Assembly (NCBI RefSeq): GCF_003130795.1
Contig: NZ_CP029353.1
Span: 1,255,501 to 1,319,500, forward strand
Source of the DNA: Azospirillum thermophilum
GTDB lineage: Bacteria; Pseudomonadota; Alphaproteobacteria; Azospirillales; Azospirillaceae
Length of the DNA stretch: 64,000 bases
Direction: 5' to 3'
Numbering within the stretch: the first letter of the stretch is position 1; the number at the start of each line of letters is the position of its first letter. This document shows, in pieces, positions 1 to 8,616 of this stretch. Below the pieces are notes generated by a model, which ran no database searches, was not told the DNA's origin, and saw nothing but the letters and a program-made list of their open reading frames with translations. A program made the position numbers and the translations under genes.

Positions 1-112
1 CGGACGGAAAGGGGCTGACCGGCACGTAAACGGCATGCTTATCACGCAGCCATCGCTGTGGTAGGAACGGCTCGCCGATATGCGGCGAGAATGAACGAAG
101 GCCCGACCACGG

Positions 113-507
113 ATGGAACAGCTTTATACGGTCAACCAGCTTGCGGAGGAGCTTGGCATCACCCCCGCGCGCTCCGGTTCTACGAGGTGAAGGGGCTGCT
201 GGCACCCAGCCGGGTCGGCAACAACCGCGTCTACACCAAGCGCGACCGGGCCAGGCTGAAGCTGATCCTGCGCGGCAAGCGGCTGGGCTTCTCGCTGGCG
301 GAGATCCGGGAGTATCTCGACCTCTACAACGTCGATGGCGGGGTGGAGCAGCAGAAGACCCTGTTGAAGCGGGTGCGGCAGCGCCTTCAGGATCTCGCCC
401 AGCAGCGCGAGGATCTGGAGGCGACCGTGAAGGAGCTGAAGGATATCGAGGACCAGGTGCTCGGCGCCCTCGCGGAACGCGGGGCTGCCGAGGCCAAGGG
501 CGACTGA
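113..507 (+). CDS. MerR-family transcriptional regulator (1-base frameshift in window)
   Basis: A DNA-binding regulator of the MerR family. The start ATG at 113 opens with the usual helix-turn-helix beginning (MEQLYTVNQLAEELGIT). The winged part continues in the next frame with RALRFYEVKGLL and a basic stretch, followed by a coiled coil (about residues 75-125) that would form the dimer. The two halves join only if one base is added in the run CCCCCGCGCGC near 161-171, so I read it as a sequencing deletion. No cysteine metal-binding loop is visible. The type of protein and the thioesterase/ETF neighbours recall MerR regulators of acyl-CoA catabolism such as LiuR; that is inference from context. 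A start at position 58 would give a non-homologous N-terminus and is rejected. Confidence 0.8.
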
Positions 508-648
508 GGCCGGAGCGGCGTCGCAGACCCTCGCTTCCGAAGGCCCGGCCGGCAGACCAGGGGCAGACCAGGGGAGGAGAGGGACGATGACGCGGCAATC
601 CGGGCGGCGATCCGGGCAGCAGCCCGGTTGGTGCGGGGGAGGGGCGGC

Positions 649-1167
649 ATGAACCTGCTGTTCCGGTTGATGGCGGTGCTCGTCGCGGCCTTGGCCGGCC
701 GGCGGGTCGGGCTGCTGGACGCCACGCGGCTGTCCATGCGGGTCTGGCCCACCGACCTCGACGTCAACATGCACATGACCAACGCCCGCTACCTCAGCCT
801 GATGGATCTGGGGCGGATCGACCTGATGATTCGCACCGGGATGGCGCCGCTCATCCTGAAGAACCGTTGGCAGCCGGTGATCGGTGCGGCGAATGTGCGC
901 TTCCGCCGGTCGCTGCGGCCGTTCCAGCGCTTCACCCTGGTCAGCCGGGTGCTGTGCTGGGACGAGAAGTACGTGTTCATGGAGCACCGCATGGAGACCG
1001 CCGAGGGGACGGCCGCCGTGGCGGTCATGCAGGGCGCCTTCATCCACCGCGGAACGGTGGTGCCGCCGGCGGCGGTGCTGGGTGCGCTCGGCGTGGCGGT
1101 CGAATCGCCGCCCATGCCGGACTTCGTGGTGGCCTGGCGCGAACAGCCGCTGCCGGCGGCAGCCTGA
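649..1167 (+). CDS. 4HBT/THEM6-like acyl-CoA thioesterase
   Basis: A hotdog-fold thioesterase-like protein of about 172 residues, probably hydrolysing acyl-CoA thioesters. An N-terminal hydrophobic segment (about residues 3-18) precedes the domain. The hotdog signature follows as [18 protein letters not shown], with the Asp and His-Met-Thr-Asn residues typical of the 4-hydroxybenzoyl-CoA thioesterase superfamily. The ATG at 649 has a purine-rich GGGGGAGGGG just upstream and is preferred over the GTG at 628. It sits between the MerR gene and etfBA, so a role in fatty-acid or amino-acid acyl-CoA turnover is likely. The real substrate cannot be read from the sequence. Confidence 0.75.
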   Translation: MNLLFRLMAVLVAALAGRRVGLLDATRLSMRVWPTDLDVNMHMTNARYLSLMDLGRIDLMIRTGMAPLILKNRWQPVIGAANVRFRRSLRPFQRFTLVSRVLCWDEKYVFMEHRMETAEGTAAVAVMQGAFIHRGTVVPPAAVLGALGVAVESPPMPDFVVAWREQPLPAAA

Positions 1168-1253
1168 GCGCCGCCGCAAGGGGAGACGAGAAGCCCGAGC
1201 CGATCGGGCCCGAGGGGAAACGGAAAAGAAAGCCGAGGAAGGAGAAGATTGGC

Positions 1254-2003
1254 ATGAAGATCCTCGTACCCGTGAAGCGGGTGGTGGACTACAACGTGAA
1301 GATCCGCGTGAAGGTGGATGGGTCCGGCGTTGAGACCGCCAACGTGAAGATGAGCATGAACCCGTTCGACGAGATCGCGGTCGAGGAGGCGGTCCGTCTG
1401 AAGGAGGCGGGCAAGGCGGTGGAGATCGTGGCGGTGTCGATCGGTCCTGCGGCCTCGCAGGAGACGCTGCGCACGGCACTCGCCATGGGGGCCGACCGGG
1501 CCATCCTGGTGCAGACCGACGCCGAGACCCAGCCGCTGGCGGTGGCCAAGACGCTGAAGGCGCTGGTCGACAAGGAGGGCCCGCAGCTCGTCATCCTGGG
1601 CAAGCAGGCGATCGACGACGACTGCAACCAGACCGGCCAGATGCTCGCCGCCCTGCTCGGCTGGGGCCAGGGCACCTTCGCCTCGAAGCTGGCGGCCGGC
1701 GAGGGCAAGGTCACGGTGACGCGCGAGATCGACGGCGGTCTGGAGACGGTCGAGCTCGCCCTGCCGGCGGTGGTGACGGCCGACCTGCGGCTGAACGAGC
1801 CGCGCTACGCCTCGCTGCCCAACATCATGAAGGCCAAGAAGAAGCCGCTGGAGACCGTGACGCCCGACAGCCTGGGCGTCGACGTGGCGCCGCGGCTGAA
1901 GACGCTCAAGGTGGCCGAGCCGGCCAAGCGCAAGGCCGGCGTGAAGGTGGCGGACGTCGCCGCCCTGGTGGACAAGCTGAAGACCGAAGCGCGGGTGATC
2001 TGA
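1254..2003 (+). CDS. etfB: Electron transfer flavoprotein beta subunit
   Basis: The small subunit of ETF (249 residues). ETF carries electrons from acyl-CoA dehydrogenases to ETF:ubiquinone oxidoreductase. The protein starts [20 protein letters not shown] and contains [16 protein letters not shown], both standard for EtfB. The C-terminal recognition loop ([20 protein letters not shown]) docks the dehydrogenases. The start at 1254 follows the strong site GGAAGGAGA. etfA follows after two bases, so the pair is co-translated in the stoichiometry needed for the heterodimer. Length and motifs are fully normal. Confidence 0.97.
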   Translation: MKILVPVKRVVDYNVKIRVKVDGSGVETANVKMSMNPFDEIAVEEAVRLKEAGKAVEIVAVSIGPAASQETLRTALAMGADRAILVQTDAETQPLAVAKTLKALVDKEGPQLVILGKQAIDDDCNQTGQMLAALLGWGQGTFASKLAAGEGKVTVTREIDGGLETVELALPAVVTADLRLNEPRYASLPNIMKAKKKPLETVTPDSLGVDVAPRLKTLKVAEPAKRKAGVKVADVAALVDKLKTEARVI

Positions 2004-2005
2004 CC

Positions 2006-2947
2006 ATGGCCAGCATTCTTGTTCTCGCGGAGCACGACAACGCGACGCTGAAGCCCGCCACGCTGCATGCGGTGACGGCGGCCGGCAGGATTGGCGGGGA
2101 GATCCACGTGCTGGTGGCCGGCCAGGGGGCGCAGGCCGCGGCGGCGGCGGCGGCCAGGGTGGCCGGTGTGGCGAAGGTGCTGCTGGCCGACGATGCCGCC
2201 TATGCCCACCAGCTTCCCGAGGCGGTGGCGCCGCTGGTGGTGGGGCTTGCCCAGGGTGGCTACGGCCATGTGCTGGCGGCGGCGACGTCGATGGGCAAGA
2301 ACCTGCTGCCGCGGGTGGCGGCCCTGCTGGACGTGGCGATGGTGTCGGACATCACGGCGGTGGTGTCGGCGGACAGCTTCGAGCGGCCGATCTATGCCGG
2401 CAACGCGATCGCGACGGTGCAGTCGCCGGACGCGGTGAAGGTGGTCACCGTGCGCACCACCGCCTTCGAGGCGGCGGCCGGCGAAGGTGGTGCTGCGGCG
2501 GTCGAGAGCGTGGCGGCGGCGCAGGACGTGGCGGCCGGTCTGTCGCGCTTCGTCTCGGCGGAGCTGACGAAGTCGGAGCGTCCGGAGCTGACGGCGGCGC
2601 GGGTGGTGGTGTCGGGCGGCCGGGGCATGCAGTCGGGCGAGAACTTCGTGCTTCTGGAGGCGCTGGCCGACAAGCTGGGGGCGGCGGTCGGCGCCAGCCG
2701 GGCGGCGGTCGACGCGGGCTTCGTGCCCAATGATTACCAGGTCGGGCAAACCGGCAAGATCGTGGCGCCCGAGCTGTACATCGCGGTCGGCATCTCCGGT
2801 GCGATCCAGCACCTCGCCGGCATGAAGGACAGCAAGGTCATCGTCGCGATCAACAAGGACGAGGAAGCGCCCATCTTCCAGGTCGCCGATTACGGGCTCG
2901 TCGCGGACCTCTTCAAGGCCGTGCCGGAGCTGACGCAGGCCCTGTAA
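2006..2947 (+). CDS. etfA: Electron transfer flavoprotein alpha subunit
   Basis: The FAD-binding large subunit of ETF (313 residues). The N-terminal half is the Ala-rich alpha/beta domain shared with EtfB. The C-terminal half holds the FAD site: [11 protein letters not shown], then [40 protein letters not shown] and EEAPIF, which match the family signature closely. It begins two bases after the etfB stop and ends just before a hairpin with a T tract (2971-3002), so the etfBA unit terminates here. In this lineage 3-hydroxybutyryl-CoA dehydrogenase often follows; here it does not. Confidence 0.97.
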   Translation: MASILVLAEHDNATLKPATLHAVTAAGRIGGEIHVLVAGQGAQAAAAAAARVAGVAKVLLADDAAYAHQLPEAVAPLVVGLAQGGYGHVLAAATSMGKNLLPRVAALLDVAMVSDITAVVSADSFERPIYAGNAIATVQSPDAVKVVTVRTTAFEAAAGEGGAAAVESVAAAQDVAAGLSRFVSAELTKSERPELTAARVVVSGGRGMQSGENFVLLEALADKLGAAVGASRAAVDAGFVPNDYQVGQTGKIVAPELYIAVGISGAIQHLAGMKDSKVIVAINKDEEAPIFQVADYGLVADLFKAVPELTQAL

Positions 2948-2970
2948 GGCGGATCGCCTCTCCTGATCGG

Positions 2971-3002
2971 GCCGGGCCGCCGCCGTCGGCGCCCGGCCTT
3001 TT
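2971..3002 (+). terminator. Rho-independent terminator of etfBA
   Basis: The arms GCCGGGC (2971-2977) and GCCCGGC (2991-2997) form a 7-bp GC stem, and CTTTTTC follows immediately. It lies 24 bases after the etfA stop. Confidence 0.8.
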
Positions 3003-3091
3003 TCATGCAGCCGGCCTCCTGCAGTCGGACCTTGCCCGCCGCCCTGCTCTGGTCTATCGCTGGGGCCGCAACCGGGAGGGAAGGCCGCCGC

Positions 3092-3955
3092 ATGCTGAAG
3101 GGACTGGATCATCTGGTCGTCGCCGTCCGCGACCTCGACGAGGCGCAGGACCGCTGGACGCGCCTCGGTTTCACCGTGACGCCGCGCGGCCGGCATACCG
3201 AGCTGAAGACGGCCAACCACACCATCATGTTCAAGGCCGACGACTACATCGAGCTGCTCGGCGTCGAGGAGCAGCGGCCGGCCAATGCCCATTACGCGGA
3301 GTTCCTGCGCCGGCGCGAGGGACTGGCCGCGCTGGCGTTGAAGACCGACGATGCGCGCGGCGCCATGGCACCGCTGACCGCCGCCGGCTTCCCGGTGACC
3401 GAGGCGGTCGATTTCGGCCGGCCGGTGCAGGTCGCGGACGGGACGCGCGACGCCCGCTTCACCATCAGCCAGATCGACCCCGCCGCCACGCCCGGCGGAC
3501 GCGTCTTCCTCTGCCAGCACCACACCCGCGACCTCGTCTGGCGGCCGGAGTATGTGGAGCATGCCAACACGGCGGCGGGGCTCGCCGCCCTGGTCATCGC
3601 GGCCGACGATCCCCAGCCGGTGGCGGAGAGTTATGCCCGGCTGTTCGGCGGCACGGTCGAGGCACAGGGGCCGGCGCTGCTGGTGCGGACGGGAGACACG
3701 CCGATCGTCGTCGCCACCCCGGCGGCCCTTCACTGGGTGTGGACCAGCGACCCGGCCTTCGAGACGGTGCCGCGCCCCTTCCTGGCCGGCGCCGTGGTCC
3801 GCGTGACCGATCTGGAGAAGGCCCAGCAGTGCCTGCAGAAGGGCAAGTTCCCGACGGTCGTCGGCAACGGCGTGCTGCGGGTGGGCTCCGCCGCCGGCAA
3901 CGGCATGATGCTCGCCTTCGCCACCCGCTTCGACCTGCCGGCCCTGATCCCCTGA
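3092..3955 (+). CDS. VOC-superfamily (glyoxalase-like) protein
   Basis: A protein of 287 residues from the vicinal-oxygen-chelate superfamily, glyoxalase_3-like type. It begins [19 protein letters not shown], the first beta-alpha-beta unit with the metal-ligand His. A second VOC half starts near residue 165 ([24 protein letters not shown]). The N-terminal half also has [23 protein letters not shown]. These families include dioxygenases, isomerases and lyases, and nothing fixes the substrate here. The start at 3092 follows GGGAGGGAAGG; the open frame reaches back to 3005 but would overlap the etfBA terminator region. It is separated from etfBA by that terminator and is probably expressed separately. 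Confidence 0.75.
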   Translation: MLKGLDHLVVAVRDLDEAQDRWTRLGFTVTPRGRHTELKTANHTIMFKADDYIELLGVEEQRPANAHYAEFLRRREGLAALALKTDDARGAMAPLTAAGFPVTEAVDFGRPVQVADGTRDARFTISQIDPAATPGGRVFLCQHHTRDLVWRPEYVEHANTAAGLAALVIAADDPQPVAESYARLFGGTVEAQGPALLVRTGDTPIVVATPAALHWVWTSDPAFETVPRPFLAGAVVRVTDLEKAQQCLQKGKFPTVVGNGVLRVGSAAGNGMMLAFATRFDLPALIP

Positions 3956-3982
3956 CGGCCGGGCAGCCCGGCCGGTCTCCCG

Positions 3983-4501
3983 TCAGATCCAGTAGCGGGG
4001 ATAGGCCCGGTCGTGGCGGAGATTGTGGACCAGCAGCCCGATCCCGATCAGCGTGGCCGCTCCGGCCATGACGGTCGGGATCAGCAGGGCCGGATCGGTG
4101 CCGGCGGAGAAGGCCAGCAGCGGCACCGCGCCGGCCGGGGCGTGAAGCGTGCGGGTCAGCTGCATCACGGCGATGGCGGTGGCGACCGACAGGGCGATCA
4201 CCCAGGGCGCCGGCCCGACGACGGTCAATGCCAGAACCCCGATGACCGCCGAGATGAGATAGCCGCCGAGGACACTGCGCGGCTGGGCCAGCGGACTGTC
4301 GGCCGCCGCGAAGATCAGCACGCAGGTCGCCCCCAGCGGCGCCACCAGCAGCGGCAGCTTGCTGAGCATCGAGACCATGGTGACGGCGCCGATCCCGGCA
4401 CCGCTGCCGAACCAGGACCACAGGACCTCGCGCAGGGGCGGGCGCTCCGGCGCCTGCCCGTTGCCCTTCATCTTTCCGAAATAGGCTCCGACGCGCTTCA
4501 T
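3983..4501 (-). CDS. HPP-family integral membrane protein
   Basis: A 172-residue membrane protein with four hydrophobic segments (about residues 32-55, 58-77, 84-118 and 135-160). It matches the HPP family by [38 protein letters not shown] and the segment that gives the family its name. The name-giving His-Pro-Pro is here His-Ala-Pro ([14 protein letters not shown]), a change at a conserved position. Plant HPP proteins transport nitrite in plastids, but the role of bacterial members is largely unknown. A good sigma-70 promoter lies upstream at 4563-4591. The gene is convergent with the VOC gene, 27 bases apart. Confidence 0.8.
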   Translation of the reverse strand: MKRVGAYFGKMKGNGQAPERPPLREVLWSWFGSGAGIGAVTMVSMLSKLPLLVAPLGATCVLIFAAADSPLAQPRSVLGGYLISAVIGVLALTVVGPAPWVIALSVATAIAVMQLTRTLHAPAGAVPLLAFSAGTDPALLIPTVMAGAATLIGIGLLVHNLRHDRAYPRYWI

Positions 4502-4562
4502 CAGGGGCGATCCGGTCCAGGATTGTACAGCCAGGGCTGAGCAGCCGGCGGGGTGGGCCGCG

Positions 4563-4591
4563 ATCCTATGTGTTGTTCAAAAAGCCGTCAA
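4563..4591 (-). promoter_or_regulatory. Sigma-70 type promoter for the HPP-family gene
   Basis: On the minus strand, TTGACG and TAGGAT are separated by exactly 17 bases. The -10 lies about 60 bases before the start codon at 4501. The surrounding region is AT-richer than the genome average. Confidence 0.65.
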
Positions 4592-4652
4592 GCTGCCGAA
4601 AAATGCGGCATTCTTGTGTAAATACCTACGCGCCAGCTTGGGTACACCGAAC

Positions 4653-4683
4653 GAAAAACGGGCGCCCGGATAGGGGCGCCCGT
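4653..4683 (-). terminator. Rho-independent terminator downstream of hss
   Basis: A perfect 10-bp inverted repeat (ACGGGCGCCC, 4658-4667; GGGCGCCCGT, 4674-4683) has a 6-base loop. On the minus strand it is followed by five T (4654-4658). It is 22 bases past the hss stop. Confidence 0.88.
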
Positions 4684-4704
4684 CGGTCTCCTTCGCGGTC
4701 CGGC

Positions 4705-6126
4705 TCAGACCACGCGGATGTTCTTGAACTGCCAGGGATCCTCCAGATCCACATCCTCCGGGAACAGGCGGTTGCGGTCCTGCAGCGGCGTCCAGTCGCC
4801 ATAGGCGCCGACCACCTCGCCGAGATAGGGGGTGGCAACCTCCAGCACGCGGCGGAAGTTCATGTCCTCCGGCTCGATCAGGCCGCGATTCGGGTTCTCG
4901 ATCGCCCAGACGATGCCGGACAGCACCGAGACCGTGACCTGCAGCGAGGTGGCGTTGTTGTAGGGCGCCAGCTCGCGCGCCTTGCCGATGGTCAGGCGCG
5001 AGCCGTACCAGTAGACGCCCTTCGGGTTGCCCATCAGCAGCACGCCCAGCTCGTCCATGCCGCTGACGATCTCGTCCATCAGAAGGCGCTTTTCCTTCTG
5101 AATGGTCCAGTTCTTGCCGGCCAGCTCATGCACCGACTTCACCGCGTCGTCGCTCGGATGGTAGGCGTAGTGGCAGGTCGGGCGGTAGACCACCCTGTCG
5201 CCGTCGCGCAGCGTGAAGAAATCGGCGATCGAGATCGCCTCGCTGTGGGTGATGAGGAATCCGTGGAACGGGCCTTCCAGCGGCGTCCAGGTGCGCACGC
5301 GGGTGGAGGCGCCCGGCCGGTTCAGGAAGATCGAGGCGTCGCAGCCGAAGCCGTGCCGCTCGCCGTCCGGCGGAAGCTGCTTCTCATGGGTGCCCCAGCC
5401 GAGCTCGGCCGGCTGGCAGCCTTCGCCGACGAAGCCGTCGATCGACCATGTGTTGACGAACTCGCCGACCTTCTTGGGGATGCTGGACACCTGGGTGTCG
5501 CGCTCGGCGACGTGGATCACCTTGATGCCCAGGTCGTGGGCAAGCTGCGCCCACTGCTCGCGCGTCGCCGGCTCGGCCGCGCCATGGCCGGTGTCCCGGG
5601 CGATGTTCAGCAGCGCCTGCTTGACGAAATGGGAGACGAGGCCCGGGTTGGCGCCGTGGGTCAGCACGGCGGTCGGGCCGCCGGCATAGTCGGGCCGATG
5701 CGCCAGCGCCTGCTCGCGCAGGGCGTAGTTGGAGCGCAGCGAGGGCGTCAGCGTGGTGTCGGTGTACCCGCCGGCCCACGGCTCGATGCAGGTGTCGATG
5801 TAGAGGGCCCCGACCCTGTGGCAGAACTCGACCAGCGCGACGGAGGACACGTCGACCGACAGGTTGACCAGGAAGTCGCCCTTGCCCAGCAGCGGCTCCA
5901 GCACCTGCGCGTAGTTGTCCCGCGTCAGGGGATTGTTGATGAACCGGACGCCGAACTTGTCGGCCTCGTCATGGCCCCGTTCCTCGGCCGTCACGATGGT
6001 GATGCGGTCCGCCGTGATCCCGTCGATGTGGCGAAAGATCAAGGGCAGCACACCCTGACCGATCGAGCCGAAACCGACGATGACCATCCGGCCGGTGAAC
6101 CTGCAGTGCTTCGTGTCCAGGGCCAT
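4705..6126 (-). CDS. hss: Homospermidine synthase
   Basis: An NAD-dependent enzyme that joins aminobutyl groups of putrescine (or putrescine and spermidine) to make sym-homospermidine, a common alphaproteobacterial polyamine. The 473-residue length is normal. The Rossmann motif is MVIVGFGSIGQGVLPLIF (about residues 14-31). Family blocks visible include DISSVALVEF-like VDVSSVALVEFCHRVGALY, CIEPWAGGY, THGANPGLVSHFVKQAL and WGTHEKQLPP. It lies 163 bases downstream of ornithine decarboxylase on the same strand. One gene makes putrescine and the next uses it, so the two form a complete ornithine-to-homospermidine route. A strong terminator ends it. Confidence 0.95.
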   Translation of the reverse strand: MALDTKHCRFTGRMVIVGFGSIGQGVLPLIFRHIDGITADRITIVTAEERGHDEADKFGVRFINNPLTRDNYAQVLEPLLGKGDFLVNLSVDVSSVALVEFCHRVGALYIDTCIEPWAGGYTDTTLTPSLRSNYALREQALAHRPDYAGGPTAVLTHGANPGLVSHFVKQALLNIARDTGHGAAEPATREQWAQLAHDLGIKVIHVAERDTQVSSIPKKVGEFVNTWSIDGFVGEGCQPAELGWGTHEKQLPPDGERHGFGCDASIFLNRPGASTRVRTWTPLEGPFHGFLITHSEAISIADFFTLRDGDRVVYRPTCHYAYHPSDDAVKSVHELAGKNWTIQKEKRLLMDEIVSGMDELGVLLMGNPKGVYWYGSRLTIGKARELAPYNNATSLQVTVSVLSGIVWAIENPNRGLIEPEDMNFRRVLEVATPYLGEVVGAYGDWTPLQDRNRLFPEDVDLEDPWQFKNIRVV

Positions 6127-6289
6127 TTGTTCTTGTCCCCCAAAGGCTGGATGTTAAACACAGTCCGGCGACCCCGCCCCTTCTTTCGGGCGGCGGGGGT
6201 CACCGGACCAGCGAATGTGATGGTTATTGTCTCAGGATTTCTACCGAAGTGCCACAGTCCTTAGGTGACGCTCCCGGGGAGGGCCGGTC

Positions 6290-7576
6290 TCAGGCGACGC
6301 GCGCGGTCAGGGCGTAGCCGGGGGTCTCCAGCAGCGGCGGGTCGCACACGTCGACCACCCGCGCCTGATCGAACCCGTTGAACGCGGTCCGCAGGCACGA
6401 GCCGTAGGCGCCGAGCTGCCCCAGCTCGATCCAGTCGCCGGCCCGGATGTCGGCCGGCAGGTGGAAGGGGCCGTTCATCCTGTCGGCGCTGTCGCAGGTC
6501 GGCCCGTAGAAGGAGAAGGCCTCCAGCGGCGCGTCGGTCATGGCGGCGAAGGGACGGATCATCCGCACCGGGAACCGGAAGCCCGGCACGCCGGCGTCGG
6601 ACAGGGCGCCGTAGACGCCGTCGTTGATGAACAGTTCGCTGCCGCGGCGCTTGATCACCTGGACGACCAGCGACACGCCCGGCGCGACCAGCGCCCGGCC
6701 GGGCTCGCACCAGACGCGGCACTGCGACGGCAGGTCGAGCGCCGTCACGGCGCGGGTGATGGCGGCCATGAAGTCGCCGAGCGGCGGCGGCGTGACGCCG
6801 GGGTAGGAGACGGGGAAGCCGCCGCCGACGTCCAGTACGTCGATCGCCACGCCGGACTCGGCGATCACCCGGCCGGCCAGCGCGATCGCCCGCTCATAGG
6901 CCGAGGGATCGAGCATCTGGGAGCCGACATGGAAGGACAGGCCGACCTTCGGCGCCACCGCCCGCACCGCCCGCAGCAGCTCGACCGCCTCGGCGACCGG
7001 CGCGCCGAACTTGCCGGACAGGTCGTAGACGGCATTGCCCTTCGGCAGTGCCAGCCGGACGACGAGGCCGAGATCGGCGGCGTTGCCGGTCTCCTCCAGG
7101 ATCTTCTCGAGCTCCTCGCGGGAATCGAGCACGAAGTCGCGCACGCCGTACTGCTCGTAGGCGGCGCGGATGGCCTGCCGGCCCTTGACCGGGTGCATGT
7201 AGTGCAGCACCGCCGCCGGGAACATCTGGCGGATCAGACGGATCTCGCCGGGGGAGGCGACGTCGAAATGACGCACGCCGCCGGCCCACAGGGCGCGCAG
7301 CACCGCGGGCTCCGGGTTGCACTTCACGGCGTAGAGCACGTCGGCGCCGCGCCCGGCCGCCTCGCCGACGCCATCGAAGGCGCGGACGAAGCTGCGGGCG
7401 GTATCCTCCAGAACGCCGGGGCGGATGCAGTGCATCGGCTCCTCCGGACGGTGGAGGGCGACGGCGGTGGCGACCGTGGTGCGGGTGGACGCAACCGGCG
7501 AGGCCAGCGACGGGGCGGCGACCGACAGGCCGCGGCGCAGCGGGGAAACAGCGGAACGGGAGCGGATGTAGCCCAT
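6290..7576 (-). CDS. Ornithine decarboxylase (fold-III PLP, alanine-racemase type)
   Basis: Decarboxylates ornithine (possibly also lysine) to the diamine that feeds homospermidine synthase downstream. It is a 428-residue fold-III enzyme. The PLP lysine is K85 in YAVKCNPEP. HVGSQ and DVLDVGGGFPVSY form the phosphate and glycine-rich region, and CEPGRALVAPG and NDGVYG follow. The active-site Cys361 is in GPTCDSADRM. About 45 residues precede the domain, somewhat longer than usual. The start at 7576 has GGAAGGAG nine bases upstream and MGYIRSRSA as its first residues; longer in-frame extensions are rejected. The 388-base leader (7577-7964) suggests post-transcriptional control. Ornithine versus lysine preference is inferred from the hss neighbour. 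Confidence 0.92.
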   Translation of the reverse strand: MGYIRSRSAVSPLRRGLSVAAPSLASPVASTRTTVATAVALHRPEEPMHCIRPGVLEDTARSFVRAFDGVGEAAGRGADVLYAVKCNPEPAVLRALWAGGVRHFDVASPGEIRLIRQMFPAAVLHYMHPVKGRQAIRAAYEQYGVRDFVLDSREELEKILEETGNAADLGLVVRLALPKGNAVYDLSGKFGAPVAEAVELLRAVRAVAPKVGLSFHVGSQMLDPSAYERAIALAGRVIAESGVAIDVLDVGGGFPVSYPGVTPPPLGDFMAAITRAVTALDLPSQCRVWCEPGRALVAPGVSLVVQVIKRRGSELFINDGVYGALSDAGVPGFRFPVRMIRPFAAMTDAPLEAFSFYGPTCDSADRMNGPFHLPADIRAGDWIELGQLGAYGSCLRTAFNGFDQARVVDVCDPPLLETPGYALTARVA

Positions 7577-7920
7577 GACGCACTCCTTCCCGGGCGACCG
7601 TTTGGTTGGGTGCCCGGCGAGCAGACAACGCCCCCGGCCGCCCGGTTGCGGGCGTGAGGAGGCGCGGATTGTTCGGAAAGGGGGAACGAAAAAAGCCGGC
7701 TCGGGCACGCGTCCGGGCAAGACAGCTCCGGGCGTCAGCGCGTCGATTTCCGGCTGCGGGCTACGGTCTCACAGCCCTGCCGTGGGCAGCAAACATACTG
7801 ACCTCCCTCTCGGGACCGGCCCACTGATGACCGGTTCTGCCAAAAAGGACGCTGTACGTCGTTGCATAACCACGAAGGGCCATTGGCACGTGCGATGTGC
7901 GTCGTTCGACCCCTCATTTA
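7577..7920 (-). promoter_or_regulatory. Long 5' leader of ornithine decarboxylase with candidate attenuator
   Basis: No conserved gene occupies this region, but it has structure in the decarboxylase direction. There is a short ORF with a strong ribosome site (7761-7796). Just past its stop is AGCCGG (7755-7750), complementary to CCGGCT (7699-7694), which runs into six T (7694-7689). A nested ACGCG/CGCGT pair lies between them. ACCGG/CCGGT arms occur upstream of the short ORF. Conserved leader RNAs upstream of alphaproteobacterial ornithine decarboxylase genes (speF motif) are known. Whether this is a member I cannot test without a covariance model. Confidence 0.45.
7761..7796 (-). CDS. Candidate 11-residue leader peptide upstream of ornithine decarboxylase
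   Basis: A very short ORF reading MFAAHGRAVRP and then TAG. Its ATG is preceded by GGGAGG with 5-base spacing, one of the best ribosome sites in this region. It lies 184 bases before the decarboxylase start and ends in Arg-Pro-stop; a proline before the stop codon is also found in the arresting leader peptide TnaC. The stop is 5 bases from the AGCCGG arm of the possible downstream hairpin, so a ribosome paused there would cover it. Existence as a translated ORF is plausible from the ribosome site. Function is inference. Confidence 0.4.
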   Translation of the reverse strand: MFAAHGRAVRP

Positions 7921-7964
7921 CGCGAACGCGCGGGCGATTCAAGTGAAATTTTTGGGTCTGCCTG

Positions 7965-8525
7965 TCATGCGGGCAGCGGCTGGGGCCCGTAGGCGGGGAA
8001 GAGGCCGGCGATGGGGCTGCCGGTGGCCTGCGCCACCCAGCCGTCGGGCCGGGTGAAGAAGCGGATGGCGGTGAAGGCCGGGTCCGGCCCCATGTCGAAC
8101 CAGTGGCGGGTCCCGGCCGGCACGTTCAGCAGGTCGCCCGCCTCGCAGACGACGCGGAAGACCTTGCGGTCGACGTGCAGGTAGAAGGCCCCGCTGCCCT
8201 CGACGAAGAAGCGGGCCTCGTCCTCGTCATGGGTGTGCTCGAAGGTGAAGCGGGCGCGCAGCGCCGCCGCGCCGGCGATCCCCCGCGGCACCCGGACCAC
8301 GTCCACCGAGCGGAAGCCGCGGTCGCGCCGCAGGGCGGCGACGGCATCGGCATAGGCCGCCAGCACCGCCTCGTCGCCGGCCTCCTCCGGCAGCGGCCGT
8401 TCGGCCGACCATTGCTCGAACAGAATGCCGGCCAGCGCCAGATGCCCGGCCAGAACGGCCCGGTCGGCCGTGGCGAGGCAGGGCTGCGCCGGGTTGTAGT
8501 CGTCGTATACGGTCAGGTGAGCCAT
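7965..8525 (-). CDS. mtnD: Acireductone dioxygenase (ARD/cupin)
   Basis: A metal-dependent cupin of the methionine salvage pathway, which oxidises acireductone to the 2-keto acid precursor of methionine (Fe form). It has 186 residues, the normal length. The metal ligands are H97, H99 and E103 (EHTHDEDEARFF) and H141 (AGTRHWFDMG). The N-terminus MAHLTVYDDYNP from the ATG at 8525 is preferred; an in-frame start at 8546 adds seven residues. No other salvage genes (mtnA/B/C) are nearby, so it is a detached member of the pathway. The decarboxylase leader begins immediately after its stop. Confidence 0.88.
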   Translation of the reverse strand: MAHLTVYDDYNPAQPCLATADRAVLAGHLALAGILFEQWSAERPLPEEAGDEAVLAAYADAVAALRRDRGFRSVDVVRVPRGIAGAAALRARFTFEHTHDEDEARFFVEGSGAFYLHVDRKVFRVVCEAGDLLNVPAGTRHWFDMGPDPAFTAIRFFTRPDGWVAQATGSPIAGLFPAYGPQPLPA

Positions 8526-8616
8526 GGCGGACCCGGTTGCGCGCACCAGCGGGATGCGCCTTCGAAGCTGTACCTTCGCCGCCCCGGCTGCAATGGGAAA
8601 GTGAAGGACGGGACCG

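Noticed and set aside
113..507. MerR, PKS, ppk1 and other shifted genes as pseudogenes
   Set aside because: Both sides of each shift are conserved, and all but one are single missing bases in or next to G/C runs, so sequencing error is the simpler reading.
6165..6205. Hairpin between odc and hss as a terminator
   Set aside because: The stem (ACCCCGCC with GGCGGGGGT) is imperfect and no T tract follows on the minus strand; it may still slow transcription but I do not call it.
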